A stretch of 43,558 nt of DNA, taken from Firmicutes bacterium UBA4845. GTDB taxonomy: Bacteria > Bacillota > Clostridia > Tissierellales > Sedimentibacteraceae. Numbering within the stretch: the stretch's first letter is position 1; every line of letters starts with the position of its first letter. Location of the stretch: positions 1 to 43,558 of the forward strand of contig DHER01000079.1 in assembly GCA_002399975.1 (NCBI GenBank), given 5' to 3'. The notes under the pieces are model-generated. The model did no database searches. It was not told the origin of the DNA and saw only the letters and a program-made list of their open reading frames with translations. The translations under genes and the position numbers were made by a program. Positions 33,397 to 41,449 of the stretch are shown in pieces.

Positions 33397-34728
33397 ATGA
33401 GCACAAAATTGTTTACATTTAAAGGTGGGGTTCATCCACCTACAAACAAAACGATAACACAAAATGTGCCTATTGAAAACGCAGTTGATCCTGAAACTGT
33501 TGTTATTCCGTTATCACAGCATATAGGGGCACCTTGTGACCCGTTGGTTGCTGTAGGTGACAAAGTTAAAGTGGGACAGAAAATCGGTGAGTCAAAGGCT
33601 TTTGTTTCAGTGCCTGTGCATTCGAGTGTATCCGGAACAGTAAAAAAAATAGAGCAACATTACGTGCCTGGCGGCTCTAAGGTTAATTGCATAGTAATTG
33701 AATCTGACGGGAAGTACGATGTACATGAATCTGTACAGCCAAAAGGTGAAGTGGAAAACCTTACAAAGGAAGAAATATTATCAATTATTAAAGAGGCCGG
33801 TATGGCCGGTATGGGAGGGGCAACATTTCCTACACATGTCAAATTGAGTCCTCCTAAGGACAAGACAATTGATGTATTAATTGTCAACGGAGCTGAATGT
33901 GAGCCTTATTTAACTGCGGATCACAGAATAATGCTTGAAAAGCCGGATTTGGTTTTATTGGGAACTAAGGCAATTATGAAAGCTTTAGGTGTCAATAAAT
34001 GCTATATTGCAATCGAAAAAAATAAACCTGATGCAATTAAAATCCTACAGAAGGAAACGGCTAATAAAGAAGGAATTGAAATTATTCCTTTGGAAGTAAA
34101 ATATCCTCAGGGGGATGAAAAAAGAATAATAAATGCAATAACAGGCAGGGTAGTTCCGTCAGGTGGGCTTCCCATGGAAGTAGGATGTGTTGTTGAAAAT
34201 GTCGGTACAGTTGCTACGATAGGTAATGTTATTAAGACAGGCATGCCTTTAATTCAAAGGGTTGTAACCGTGTCTGGGAGTGCTGTCAGAAATCCGAAAA
34301 ATTTATATTTAAGAATAGGTACATCCTTTAAAGATGCAATTGAGCAGTGCGGCGGTTATAAGGAAGAGCTCGGCAAGCTTATTAGCGGTGGACCTATGAT
34401 GGGGATTGCACAATTTACAGATGAAGTTCCTGTTATTAAAGGTACTTCAGGCATACTAGCATTTAGCAAAAAGGAAGCAGATATTCCGGAATCATCAAAT
34501 TGTATTATGTGTGGAAGATGCGTTGAAGCATGTCCTGTAAATCTGATGCCATATAAAATTAGCAGGTATGCAATTCAGAAAAATTTTGAGGCAGCTGATG
34601 AATATCATGCTGCAGACTGTATAGAATGTGGCGGCTGTTCTTACATTTGTCCTGCCAAGAGGCCGTTGAAAGAGACAATTAGCGTTTCTAAAAAAGAAAT
34701 CCTGGCAAGGCGCAAAAAGGCTAAATAG
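33397..34728 (+). CDS. rnfC: Rnf complex subunit RnfC (NADH-side, 2x[4Fe-4S])
   Basis: This 443-residue peripheral subunit carries NADH/FMN-binding and iron-sulfur functions of the ferredoxin:NAD oxidoreductase. The N-terminal lipoyl-like fold (LFTFKGGVHPPTNK) leads to the Complex I 51-kDa-like nucleotide/FMN region (GMAGMGGATFPTHVK, NGAECEPYLTADHR). Two C-terminal ferredoxin motifs follow: CIMCGRCVEACP and CIECGGCSYICP. ATG 33397 has AGAGGTG upstream. It opens the six-gene set in the clostridial order C-D-G-E-A-B. Confidence 0.96.
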   Translation: MSTKLFTFKGGVHPPTNKTITQNVPIENAVDPETVVIPLSQHIGAPCDPLVAVGDKVKVGQKIGESKAFVSVPVHSSVSGTVKKIEQHYVPGGSKVNCIVIESDGKYDVHESVQPKGEVENLTKEEILSIIKEAGMAGMGGATFPTHVKLSPPKDKTIDVLIVNGAECEPYLTADHRIMLEKPDLVLLGTKAIMKALGVNKCYIAIEKNKPDAIKILQKETANKEGIEIIPLEVKYPQGDEKRIINAITGRVVPSGGLPMEVGCVVENVGTVATIGNVIKTGMPLIQRVVTVSGSAVRNPKNLYLRIGTSFKDAIEQCGGYKEELGKLISGGPMMGIAQFTDEVPVIKGTSGILAFSKKEADIPESSNCIMCGRCVEACPVNLMPYKISRYAIQKNFEAADEYHAADCIECGGCSYICPAKRPLKETISVSKKEILARRKKAK

Positions 34729-34740
34729 GAGGAAAAACAG

Positions 34741-35691
34741 TTGGAAAATAAATTGATTGCTTCATCGTCACCTCATATCAGAAACGATGAAACGACTCAA
34801 ACATTAATGCTTGACGTTATTATTGCTTTATTGCCAGCATTAGTGGCAAGCATATTTTATTTTGGATTTAACTCGATAATATTGGTTGTATCTTCTGTTG
34901 CTTCGGCTATAGTAACAGAATTTGTGTGCGAAAAAATTATGAAAAGGCCTATAACTATTACTGATTTAAGTGCGGTGGTTACAGGCATGTTGCTGGCTTT
35001 TAATCTGCCTGCTTCAGCTCCTTGGTGGATAGCTGCTGCTGGTTCGGCATTTGCTATAGGAATAGTAAAGCAAGTGTTTGGCGGCATCGGATTTAATTTT
35101 TTAAATCCTGCGTTGGCAGGCAGAGCATTTTTAATGGCTTCGTGGTCATCACATTTATCAACCGGATTTATAGACCCGGCAACGGATGCAATATCTTCAG
35201 CTACACCTTTATCTTTAATTAAAAGCGGTTCAATCGGACAGCTGCCTCCAATTGCAGACATGTTTTTAGGCAATATACCGGGAGTTATAGGGGAAACATC
35301 TTCTATACTTTTAATATTAGGCGGCATTTACTTAATATATAGAGGGACAATTAAATGGACTATTCCTGTATGTTATATTGGTACTGTAGCTGTGATATCA
35401 TTGTTTACCGACGGAATAAGTTTACTGCCATATCATTTGTTTGGCGGCGGATTAATGCTGGGAGCGTTTTTTATGGCTACAGATTATGCTACAAGCCCTA
35501 TTACAGATAAAGGTAGAGTCATATATGCTGTAGGAGCCGGAGCACTTACCATGCTTATAAGGAAAATCGGCGGATATCCTGAAGGAGTGTCTTACTCGAT
35601 ACTTCTTATGAATATACTTACTCCAATGATAAATAGGTATATCCAGCCAAAAGTGTTCGGAGTGGCAGGAGGTAATAAAAATGAAAAATAG
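34741..35691 (+). CDS. rnfD: Rnf complex subunit RnfD (membrane flavoprotein)
   Basis: This 316-residue integral membrane protein of NqrB/RnfD type has about nine or ten helices. It contains FLNPALAGRAFLMASW and the covalent-FMN site region ISSATPLSL, with Thr155 as the expected flavin-bearing residue by analogy with NqrB/RnfD. The start is TTG 34741 after TAGGAGG, 12 bases behind rnfC. It overlaps rnfG by 11 bases. Confidence 0.95.
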   Translation: MENKLIASSSPHIRNDETTQTLMLDVIIALLPALVASIFYFGFNSIILVVSSVASAIVTEFVCEKIMKRPITITDLSAVVTGMLLAFNLPASAPWWIAAAGSAFAIGIVKQVFGGIGFNFLNPALAGRAFLMASWSSHLSTGFIDPATDAISSATPLSLIKSGSIGQLPPIADMFLGNIPGVIGETSSILLILGGIYLIYRGTIKWTIPVCYIGTVAVISLFTDGISLLPYHLFGGGLMLGAFFMATDYATSPITDKGRVIYAVGAGALTMLIRKIGGYPEGVSYSILLMNILTPMINRYIQPKVFGVAGGNKNEK

Positions 35692-36247
35692 CTATGTAAA
35701 ATTAGGCGGAGTACTATTTATAATTGCCGCTATAGCTGCCGGAATATTGGCATGGCTTAATGATTCAACAAAGGATTTGATTGCTAAGAACGATGCTATG
35801 GCCAGCATGGATCCACAGGTATTGGAAGCTGTTATGCCTGGTTCGGTTATGTTTAACGAATACGAAGATCCTGCTCTTGTGAAATCCATTAAATCAGAAA
35901 ATGAAAAATTTGTTAATTTACTTACTGCTGTGGATGCGTCTGACAATGAATTGGGCTATGTTGTGAGAACATGGAGTACAGTCGCAGGATACGATGGAGA
36001 CATGGAATTGTTTATTGGTTTTTCACCTGAAGGTAAAGTTACAGGTGTAAGTGTTATAACTAGCAGCGAAACGGAAGGCCTTGGTTCAAGAACAACTGAG
36101 CCGGAATTTACATCTCAGTTTGCCGGAAAGGATGCAAGTGCTGAAATTGTTGATTTTGAAGCGGTTTCAGGAGCAACAAAATCATCTAATTCATTTTTAA
36201 GCGCTGTTAACAATGCCATAAACATTTATAATCAATATTTAAAATAG
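35681..36247 (+). CDS. rnfG: Rnf complex subunit RnfG (covalent FMN)
   Basis: This 188-residue protein has one N-terminal membrane helix (LGGVLFIIAAIAAGILAWL) and an outward-facing FMN_bind domain. The flavinylation motif SGATKS holds Thr166, the residue ApbE would modify. Family features include the E-T-x-G-L-G stretch (ETEGLGSRTTEPEF). ATG 35681 lies within the end of rnfD, behind AGGAGG. Confidence 0.95.
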   Translation: MKNSYVKLGGVLFIIAAIAAGILAWLNDSTKDLIAKNDAMASMDPQVLEAVMPGSVMFNEYEDPALVKSIKSENEKFVNLLTAVDASDNELGYVVRTWSTVAGYDGDMELFIGFSPEGKVTGVSVITSSETEGLGSRTTEPEFTSQFAGKDASAEIVDFEAVSGATKSSNSFLSAVNNAINIYNQYLK

Positions 36248-36256
36248 GAGGATGAC

Positions 36257-36862
36257 ATGAATAAATTAGATATATTTAAAAATGGTTTTATTAATGAAAA
36301 TCCTATTTTAGTTCAGCAGGTTGGCATGTGTGCAACACTTGCAATTACAACTTCACTTGTAAATGGAATAGGAATGGGAGTAGCAGTTACGGCGGTTTTG
36401 ACAGGATCAAACATTGTTATATCCGCATTAAGAAAATTTATACCTGATGAGGTTAGAATACCTGCATTTGTAATAATTATAGCTGCATTTACGACAATCA
36501 TAGATTTGGTAATGCATGCATACACTTTTGAATTGTACCAGGCTTTGGGCGTATTTATACCGTTAATAGTTGTTAACTGTATAATACTCGCCAGGGCGGA
36601 AGCATTTGCGTCTAAAAATGGTGTCTTAGATTCCACTATTGACGGTTTAGGTATGGGTGCAGGTTACCTTTTGGCTATGATATTGCTAAGCTCAATAAGA
36701 GAAATATTAGGCAATGGAACGATTCTTGGATTCAGAATTCTTCCTGAAGCTTATGAGCCTATGATGATGTCTGTTCAGCCCCCGGGAGCATTTATTTTAC
36801 TTGGGCTGCTGATAGGTCTTGTGAATTGTCTGTCCAAAAAGAAGAAAGCAAAAAAAGCATAG
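36257..36862 (+). CDS. rnfE: Rnf complex subunit RnfE
   Basis: This 201-residue protein has six membrane helices and is homologous to RnfA in inverted topology. Together the two form the core that shuttles electrons across the membrane through a shared [2Fe-2S] site. Family blocks are NPILVQQVGMCATLAITTSL (with the conserved Cys), IPLIVVNCIILARAEAFA (second conserved Cys) and DGLGMGAGYLLAM. ATG 36257 follows TAGGAGG. Confidence 0.95.
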   Translation: MNKLDIFKNGFINENPILVQQVGMCATLAITTSLVNGIGMGVAVTAVLTGSNIVISALRKFIPDEVRIPAFVIIIAAFTTIIDLVMHAYTFELYQALGVFIPLIVVNCIILARAEAFASKNGVLDSTIDGLGMGAGYLLAMILLSSIREILGNGTILGFRILPEAYEPMMMSVQPPGAFILLGLLIGLVNCLSKKKKAKKA

Positions 36863-36874
36863 GAGGTAAGCAGG

Positions 36875-37450
36875 ATGAATTTATTCAGTTTATTTATAAC
36901 ATCGTTTATTGTAAATAACATTATATTCTCCCAATTCTTAGGGACATGTCCTTTCCTAGGTGTTTCAAAGAAAATTGATACAGCTGCCGGAATGGGTATA
37001 GCAGTAATATTTGTTATTACATTGTCTTCGATTATAACTTACATTGTACAAAAAGCAATTTTGGTTAGATTTGGTTTGGAGTACCTGCAGACAATAGTGT
37101 TTATATTAATTATTGCAGCATTGGTGCAGTTTGTCGAAATGTTTTTGAAAAAATCATCTCCCGGTTTGTATCGGGCATTAGGTATTTATCTTCCGTTAAT
37201 TACTACAAATTGTGCTGTTCTTGGTGTTGCTATCAATAATTTTAAAATAGGGTATGAATTTATTGAATCAATAGTTTATGCTGTTGGTACGTCGGCAGGT
37301 TTTATGCTGGCAATAGTATTGTTTGCAGGAGTAAGGGATAAAGTTGATAATGCTGATCTTCCCGAATCATTAAAGGGTTCTGCTATTTCATTGATTACGG
37401 CAGGACTGATGTCAGTTGCATTCCTTGGATTTTCAGGATTGCAATTATAG
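36875..37450 (+). CDS. rnfA: Rnf complex subunit RnfA
   Basis: This 191-residue protein has six membrane helices and partners RnfE. Conserved cysteines lie in FSQFLGTCPFLGVSKK and LPLITTNCAVLGVA. RBS AGGAGG precedes ATG 36875, 12 bases after rnfE. Length is normal for RnfA (about 190). Confidence 0.96.
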   Translation: MNLFSLFITSFIVNNIIFSQFLGTCPFLGVSKKIDTAAGMGIAVIFVITLSSIITYIVQKAILVRFGLEYLQTIVFILIIAALVQFVEMFLKKSSPGLYRALGIYLPLITTNCAVLGVAINNFKIGYEFIESIVYAVGTSAGFMLAIVLFAGVRDKVDNADLPESLKGSAISLITAGLMSVAFLGFSGLQL

Positions 37451-37462
37451 GAGGTATGAAGA

Positions 37463-38254
37463 ATGGTTATAGTTAATGCAGTAGCAGTTACCGGAGGCAT
37501 CGGCATTGTATGCGGGGTTTTATTGGCATTAGCTTCAAAGTTATTTACAGTAGAAGTTGATGATAAGGTTGTTGAAATAAGGAACCTTCTGCCTGGAGCA
37601 AATTGCGGCGCATGCGGATATGCAGGATGTGACGAGATGGCAGCTGCAATAGCAGAAGGAATGGCACCTGCAGATGGATGTCCTGTTTCAAGCAGTGAGA
37701 AGCATAGTGAGATAGCGGCTCTCATGGGTACAACATCTGAGGAAAGCGAGAAGAAAGTTGCTCATGTAATGTGTAAGGGCTGTAATGACTTAGCATCAAA
37801 GAAATATGAATATGACGGTGTCAAGGATTGTAAAGCAGCTTCTGCAGTTCAAGGCGGCAACAAGTCTTGTGACAGAGGATGCCTTGGTTTTGGAACTTGT
37901 ATGGAGGCATGTAAGTTTGATGCAATTAAAATTATTGACGGAGTAGCTGTTGTTGATAAGGAAAAATGCACGGCATGCGGCAAATGCATTGAAGAATGTC
38001 CTAAAGCATTAATAGAATTTGTTCCATATAAAAATAATGTTATTGTAGGGTGCCACAATAAGGATTTTGGTAAAGCAGTTAAAGGTGTATGCAAGATAGG
38101 CTGTATCGGATGTAAGATGTGTGAAAAAAATTGTGAATTCGATGCAATACATGTTGTCGACAATCTGGCAAAGGTTGATTATGATAAATGTACTCAGTGC
38201 ATGGTTTGTGTGGAAAAATGCCCGGTAAGTGTAATTCAGGGTAAAGAGGCATAA
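37463..38254 (+). CDS. rnfB: Rnf complex subunit RnfB (ferredoxin-side, polyferredoxin)
   Basis: This 263-residue electron entry subunit has an N-terminal membrane helix (AVTGGIGIVCGVLLALASKL). A four-Cys cluster domain follows (NCGACGYAGCDEMAAAIAEG), then a Cys-rich linker (MCKGCNDL...VKDC). Several [4Fe-4S] ferredoxin motifs complete it: CDRGCLGFGTCMEAC, CTACGKCIEECP, CIGCKMCEKNC and CTQCMVCVEKCP. It accepts electrons from reduced ferredoxin. As the last gene of the operon it is followed by a terminator at 38290. Confidence 0.96.
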   Translation: MVIVNAVAVTGGIGIVCGVLLALASKLFTVEVDDKVVEIRNLLPGANCGACGYAGCDEMAAAIAEGMAPADGCPVSSSEKHSEIAALMGTTSEESEKKVAHVMCKGCNDLASKKYEYDGVKDCKAASAVQGGNKSCDRGCLGFGTCMEACKFDAIKIIDGVAVVDKEKCTACGKCIEECPKALIEFVPYKNNVIVGCHNKDFGKAVKGVCKIGCIGCKMCEKNCEFDAIHVVDNLAKVDYDKCTQCMVCVEKCPVSVIQGKEA

Positions 38255-38289
38255 AGGCAATGAATTAAGAATTAAGGAGTATTTAAAGT

Positions 38290-38337
38290 AACTGTCTTAA
38301 ATTAAGGAATGAGTAATTTCTTTTAAGGCAGTTTTTT
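38290..38337 (+). terminator. Terminator of the rnf operon
   Basis: AACTGTCTTAAA (38290-38301) pairs with TTTAAGGCAGTT (38322-38333), one T-G wobble, then a run of T to 38337. A 20-base AT-rich loop lies between. Confidence 0.75.
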
Positions 38338-38379
38338 GTAAATTTTTACTATTTAAAAAATCATAAGATTATATAATTT

Positions 38380-38408
38380 TTGACAAATACATTAATAATT
38401 ATTATAAT
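38380..38408 (+). promoter_or_regulatory. pncB promoter
   Basis: TTGACA (38380-38385), a 17-base spacer, and TATAAT (38403-38408). This is a consensus sigma-A promoter. Confidence 0.8.
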
Positions 38409-38480
38409 GGTAACAATAAGTGTACGAGGAATTTTTTATAATAAGGCATATATTAATAAAATAAAAAATAGGAGAATCAG

Positions 38481-39938
38481 ATGTTTTATAAAAACTTTGG
38501 CGAAAGAAAATTATCCATGCTTATGGATTTTTATGAATTGACAATGGCAAACGGATATTTTTCTAATGGTATGAAGGATGAAATAGTTTATTTTGATATG
38601 TTTTTCAGAAAAAATCCTGATGAAGCTGGCTTTTCTATTATTGCAGGATTGGAGCAGGTAATTGAATATATAAATGAATTGAAGTTTTCGGATGAAGATA
38701 TAGAATTTTTAAGAAGTAAAAATTTGTTTAAAGAGGAATTTTTGCAATACCTTAGGAATTTTAAATTTTCAGGCGATATTTACGCTATACCTGAAGGAAC
38801 ACCTGTTTTTCCCGGTGAGTCTCTGATTACTGTCAGGGCAAAAACTATCGATGCACAGCTTATTGAAACAATGCTTTTATTGACCATTAATCATCAAAGC
38901 TTAATTGCAACAAAGGCAAATCGTATAGTAAGGGCTGCAAAGGGAAGGCCGATTATGGAATTCGGAGCAAGGAGAAGCCAAGGATATGACGGAGCAATAT
39001 ACGGAGGAAGGGCAGCTTACATAGGCGGTGTGGTTGGTACGGCAACTACATTGGCAGATGAGGTGTTTGGAGTCCCTGCCATGGGAACTATGGCTCATTC
39101 CTGGGTTCAGATGTTTGAGAATGAGTATGAGGCTTTTAAGGCATATGCTGAAAACTACCCTGACAACTGTGTTCTTTTAATTGATACTTATAATGTAATT
39201 AACAGCGGAATATTGAATGCAATAAGAATATCCAAGGAAATTTTGGAACCTATGGGCAAGCGTCTTAAAGGGGTTAGAATTGATAGCGGAGATATAGCGT
39301 ATTTAAGCAAAAATTGCAGGGAGATATTGGATGACGCAGGCCTTAAAGACTGTACCATAGTAGCATCCAACAGCTTGGATGAGTTTATAATAACCGATTT
39401 ATTGGATCAGGGTGCTCAAATTGATTCCTTTGGAGTTGGAGAAAGGCTTATAACAGCAAAGTCTGAACCTGTATTTGGGTGTGTTTATAAGCTTGCAGCC
39501 ATAGAAAAGGACGGGAAAATAGTTCCTAAAATAAAAATATCTGAAAACGAGGAAAAAATAACAAATCCGGGTTATAAAAAGATTTGGAGGCTTTATGACA
39601 GAAAATCCGATAATCCAATAGCGGATGTTGTTGCCATGTCCCATGAAATTATTGACGATACTAATCCCTATACAATATTTGACGAAGTACATGTGTGGAA
39701 AAGAAAAAAAATTACAAATTTTTATGCAAAAAATCTTCAGGTCCCCATATTTATTAACGGTAAATGCGTATATAAATTACCAAGCTTAAGTGAGATAAGG
39801 GCACATTGTCAAAATGAGGTCAATAATTTATGGAGTGAGGTAAAGAGATTTACCAATCCCCACAGCTACTATGTGGATCTTTCTACTGAATTGTGGAATT
39901 GCAAACAGGACATGATAAGTCAGTTCAGTTTTAAATAA
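38481..39938 (+). CDS. pncB: Nicotinate phosphoribosyltransferase
   Basis: This 485-residue enzyme converts nicotinate and PRPP to nicotinate mononucleotide for NAD salvage. Family blocks are LMDFYELTMANGYF at the N-terminus, IMEFGARRSQGYDGAIYGGR (substrate pocket) and GTMAHSWVQMF with the phospho-accepting His206. GVRIDSGDIAYLSKNCREIL and FGVGERLITAKSEPVFGCVY follow. RBS AGGAG is upstream. It has its own promoter and is not in the rnf operon, though NAD supply suits an Rnf-dependent metabolism. Confidence 0.95.
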   Translation: MFYKNFGERKLSMLMDFYELTMANGYFSNGMKDEIVYFDMFFRKNPDEAGFSIIAGLEQVIEYINELKFSDEDIEFLRSKNLFKEEFLQYLRNFKFSGDIYAIPEGTPVFPGESLITVRAKTIDAQLIETMLLLTINHQSLIATKANRIVRAAKGRPIMEFGARRSQGYDGAIYGGRAAYIGGVVGTATTLADEVFGVPAMGTMAHSWVQMFENEYEAFKAYAENYPDNCVLLIDTYNVINSGILNAIRISKEILEPMGKRLKGVRIDSGDIAYLSKNCREILDDAGLKDCTIVASNSLDEFIITDLLDQGAQIDSFGVGERLITAKSEPVFGCVYKLAAIEKDGKIVPKIKISENEEKITNPGYKKIWRLYDRKSDNPIADVVAMSHEIIDDTNPYTIFDEVHVWKRKKITNFYAKNLQVPIFINGKCVYKLPSLSEIRAHCQNEVNNLWSEVKRFTNPHSYYVDLSTELWNCKQDMISQFSFK

Positions 39939-39952
39939 ACAGCAAGAAGCAA

Positions 39953-40009
39953 TAGCAGGGACGGTTTTTTAGGGAGGCTTTAATGTTTTTCAAAAATCCT
40001 TTCCTGCTA
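39953..40009 (+). terminator. Possible long-hairpin terminator after pncB
   Basis: TAGCAGG (39953-39959) pairs with CCTGCTA (40003-40009). An inner GGTTTTT/AAAAATCC helix pairs with a bulge, and ATTTTATTTC follows. It is more elaborate than a usual terminator, so the call is tentative. Confidence 0.4.
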
Positions 40010-40105
40010 ATTTTATTTCAAAATTATTAAATCATGAAATTCAAAATATATGATTATACATTATTGATTTGTTAAGATTATTACGTGGATAATTTGGAGG
40101 TTAGA

Positions 40106-40684
40106 ATGAATTTTCCAAAAATAGGAATGAGGAATATAAAAACATCTACGTCCGTATTTCTTTGTCTTTTGTTGTTTCAGGCGATTAACAGGGAAAATTC
40201 ACTTCATGCATGCATTGCAGCAGTTATATGTGTGCAAAATACAGTGGAGAATTCATTTGCCAAAGGAATTTCAAGGATAGTTGGCACCGTAATAGGAGGA
40301 ATTGCCGGGGCACTTGTACTGTATATTATTGATACATTCAGTCACGAAGGCATATTAATATATATAATACCCTTAGGCATGGTAATATTAATTCAAATTT
40401 GTGTTTCTATTCACGAAAAGCAGTCTGTTGTAATATGTTGTGTAGTTTACTTGGGATTACTTATAGGTGATCCTAAAGGCGGTTATGTGCTGTATACACT
40501 TAACAGAGTTATTGATACTTCCATAGGAATTATTGTTGCTATTTTAGTTAACAGGCACATGAAAATTCCTGAAAGGCTGAAGGAATCAATAGGTAAAGAA
40601 GACGCCACCGAATGGGAGGACGTTTTAAATGATGAAATTGCAGGTGAAAATAAACAAGACAGAATGAATATTAAAGAAAATTAA
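40106..40684 (+). CDS. Aromatic acid exporter (ArAE/FUSC) family membrane protein
   Basis: This 192-residue protein has an N-terminal half with about four membrane helices (TSVFLCLLLFQAI, GTVIGGIAGALVLYII, LIYIIPLGMVILIQIC, VVICCVVYLGLLIG). A short hydrophilic tail rich in Glu/Asn follows. The pattern MRNIKTSTSVFLCLLLFQ and NSFAKGISRIVGTVIGGIAG matches the aromatic acid exporter family 1 (FUSC-like) region. It is shorter than full-length YgaE/PET112-type members and lacks their C-terminal cytosolic domain. GTG 40085 is in frame, but ATG 40106 lies five bases after TTGGAGG. Substrate is unknown. Confidence 0.75.
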   Translation: MNFPKIGMRNIKTSTSVFLCLLLFQAINRENSLHACIAAVICVQNTVENSFAKGISRIVGTVIGGIAGALVLYIIDTFSHEGILIYIIPLGMVILIQICVSIHEKQSVVICCVVYLGLLIGDPKGGYVLYTLNRVIDTSIGIIVAILVNRHMKIPERLKESIGKEDATEWEDVLNDEIAGENKQDRMNIKEN

Positions 40685-40797
40685 ATATTTTTGATTTTCA
40701 ATATTATTGATGTATTTTAATCTCAGTTGTATTTGGCATAAAAGTAGGGACAACTTCATAAAATTTAGAAAAAGCTATATTATTGGGAGGTCGTCCT

Positions 40798-41067
40798 GTG
40801 TTTGGATCAGATGTGGGAATTATTTTGGCATACTCTGCGGGCATAATGCTGATATTTATGATATCATGGATTTTTGTAAGACCGTTTAAGTTCTTCGGCA
40901 GGTTATTGTTGAATTCACTGTTAGGTGTTTTGGCCCTGATAATTTTTAATCATTTTGGACAGTATACAGGTGTATACATTGGAGTAAACGAGGTAACCGC
41001 ATTATTGCTCGGATTGTTGGGTGTACCTGGTTTCATTGCGATATTAATAGTAAGGCTGCTGATTTAA
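40798..41067 (+). CDS. bofA: Pro-sigma-K processing inhibitor BofA family protein
   Basis: This 89-residue protein has about three hydrophobic stretches (IILAYSAGIMLIFMISWIFV, LLNSLLGVLALIIFNHFG, ALLLGLLGVPGFIAILIVRL). In spore formers BofA holds the SpoIVFB protease inactive at the mother-cell membrane. The NxxxG pattern (LLNSLLG) and LGVPG near the C-terminus are family marks. GTG 40798 lies seven bases after GGGAGG (40785-40790). A TTG at 40783 is also in frame but overlaps that site. The upstream recR partner seen in Bacillus is absent. Confidence 0.88.
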   Translation: MFGSDVGIILAYSAGIMLIFMISWIFVRPFKFFGRLLLNSLLGVLALIIFNHFGQYTGVYIGVNEVTALLLGLLGVPGFIAILIVRLLI

Positions 41068-41119
41068 ACTTTTATTGCTGAAAATGTGAATATATTTTAT
41101 TTGTAATGTAAAGTTTTTA

Positions 41120-41149
41120 TTGGACAACGAATTACCTCTGTTATATAAT
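41120..41149 (+). promoter_or_regulatory. Promoter of the 42-codon membrane ORF
   Basis: TTGGAC (41120-41125), an 18-base spacer, and TATAAT (41144-41149). Transcription should begin near 41156. The spacer contains the left arm (41133-41142) of an inverted repeat whose right arm covers the downstream ribosome binding site. Confidence 0.65.
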
Positions 41150-41200
41150 ATCGTTAACGTTTATATAAGTTATAAAAATTATCATAATTAAACAGAGGTA
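41133..41200 (+). repeat. 10-bp inverted repeat masking a ribosome binding site
   Basis: TACCTCTGTT (41133-41142) and AACAGAGGTA (41191-41200) are perfectly complementary across 48 bases. The right arm contains AGAGG (41194-41198), the ribosome binding site of the ORF at 41205. The left arm is upstream of the predicted transcription start, so only read-through RNA can form the stem. Confidence 0.6.
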
Positions 41201-41204
41201 GAAT

Positions 41205-41333
41205 ATGTGGATACGGTACATTGTTTTGTTTTCAGTTGTGGCAATGTTAATTTCTATAATGATTATGTTAATTGTAGAAACCGTTCAAACAACTAAAAGC
41301 ATTTCAAGGAAAAGAAGAAAAAAAACAAATTAA
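41205..41333 (+). CDS. 42-residue single-pass membrane peptide
   Basis: This small ORF starts MWIRYIVLFSVVAMLISIMI and continues with MLIVETVQTTKSISR and a very basic end (KRRKKTN). It has one membrane helix (about residues 4-25) and a positively charged cytosolic tail. I do not know a family for it. Support comes from AGAGG six bases before ATG 41205, a good promoter upstream, and a protein-like composition (hydrophobic then basic). It lies between bofA and the decarboxylase gene. Bases 41334-41449 downstream hold no further ORF with a properly placed ribosome binding site. Confidence 0.65.
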   Translation: MWIRYIVLFSVVAMLISIMIMLIVETVQTTKSISRKRRKKTN

Positions 41334-41449
41334 AATTAAATGTTGCATCAGATATAAAAAGGAGATGAATACTAATCCCAATATACAACAATAAATTTAA
41401 ACCGATGTAAATTTATTTAGGTATCAGTATTTAACGGGAGACAAAAACA

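Noticed and set aside
40707..40889. 60-codon ORF overlapping the start of bofA
   Set aside because: It is in another frame from the clear BofA protein, has no ribosome binding site and its composition is not protein-like.
41365..41394. Nine-codon ORF (MNTNPNIQQ) before the decarboxylase with AAAAAGGAG in front
   Set aside because: The ribosome binding site touches the ATG with no spacing, so initiation is unlikely. It is left as non-coding leader sequence.
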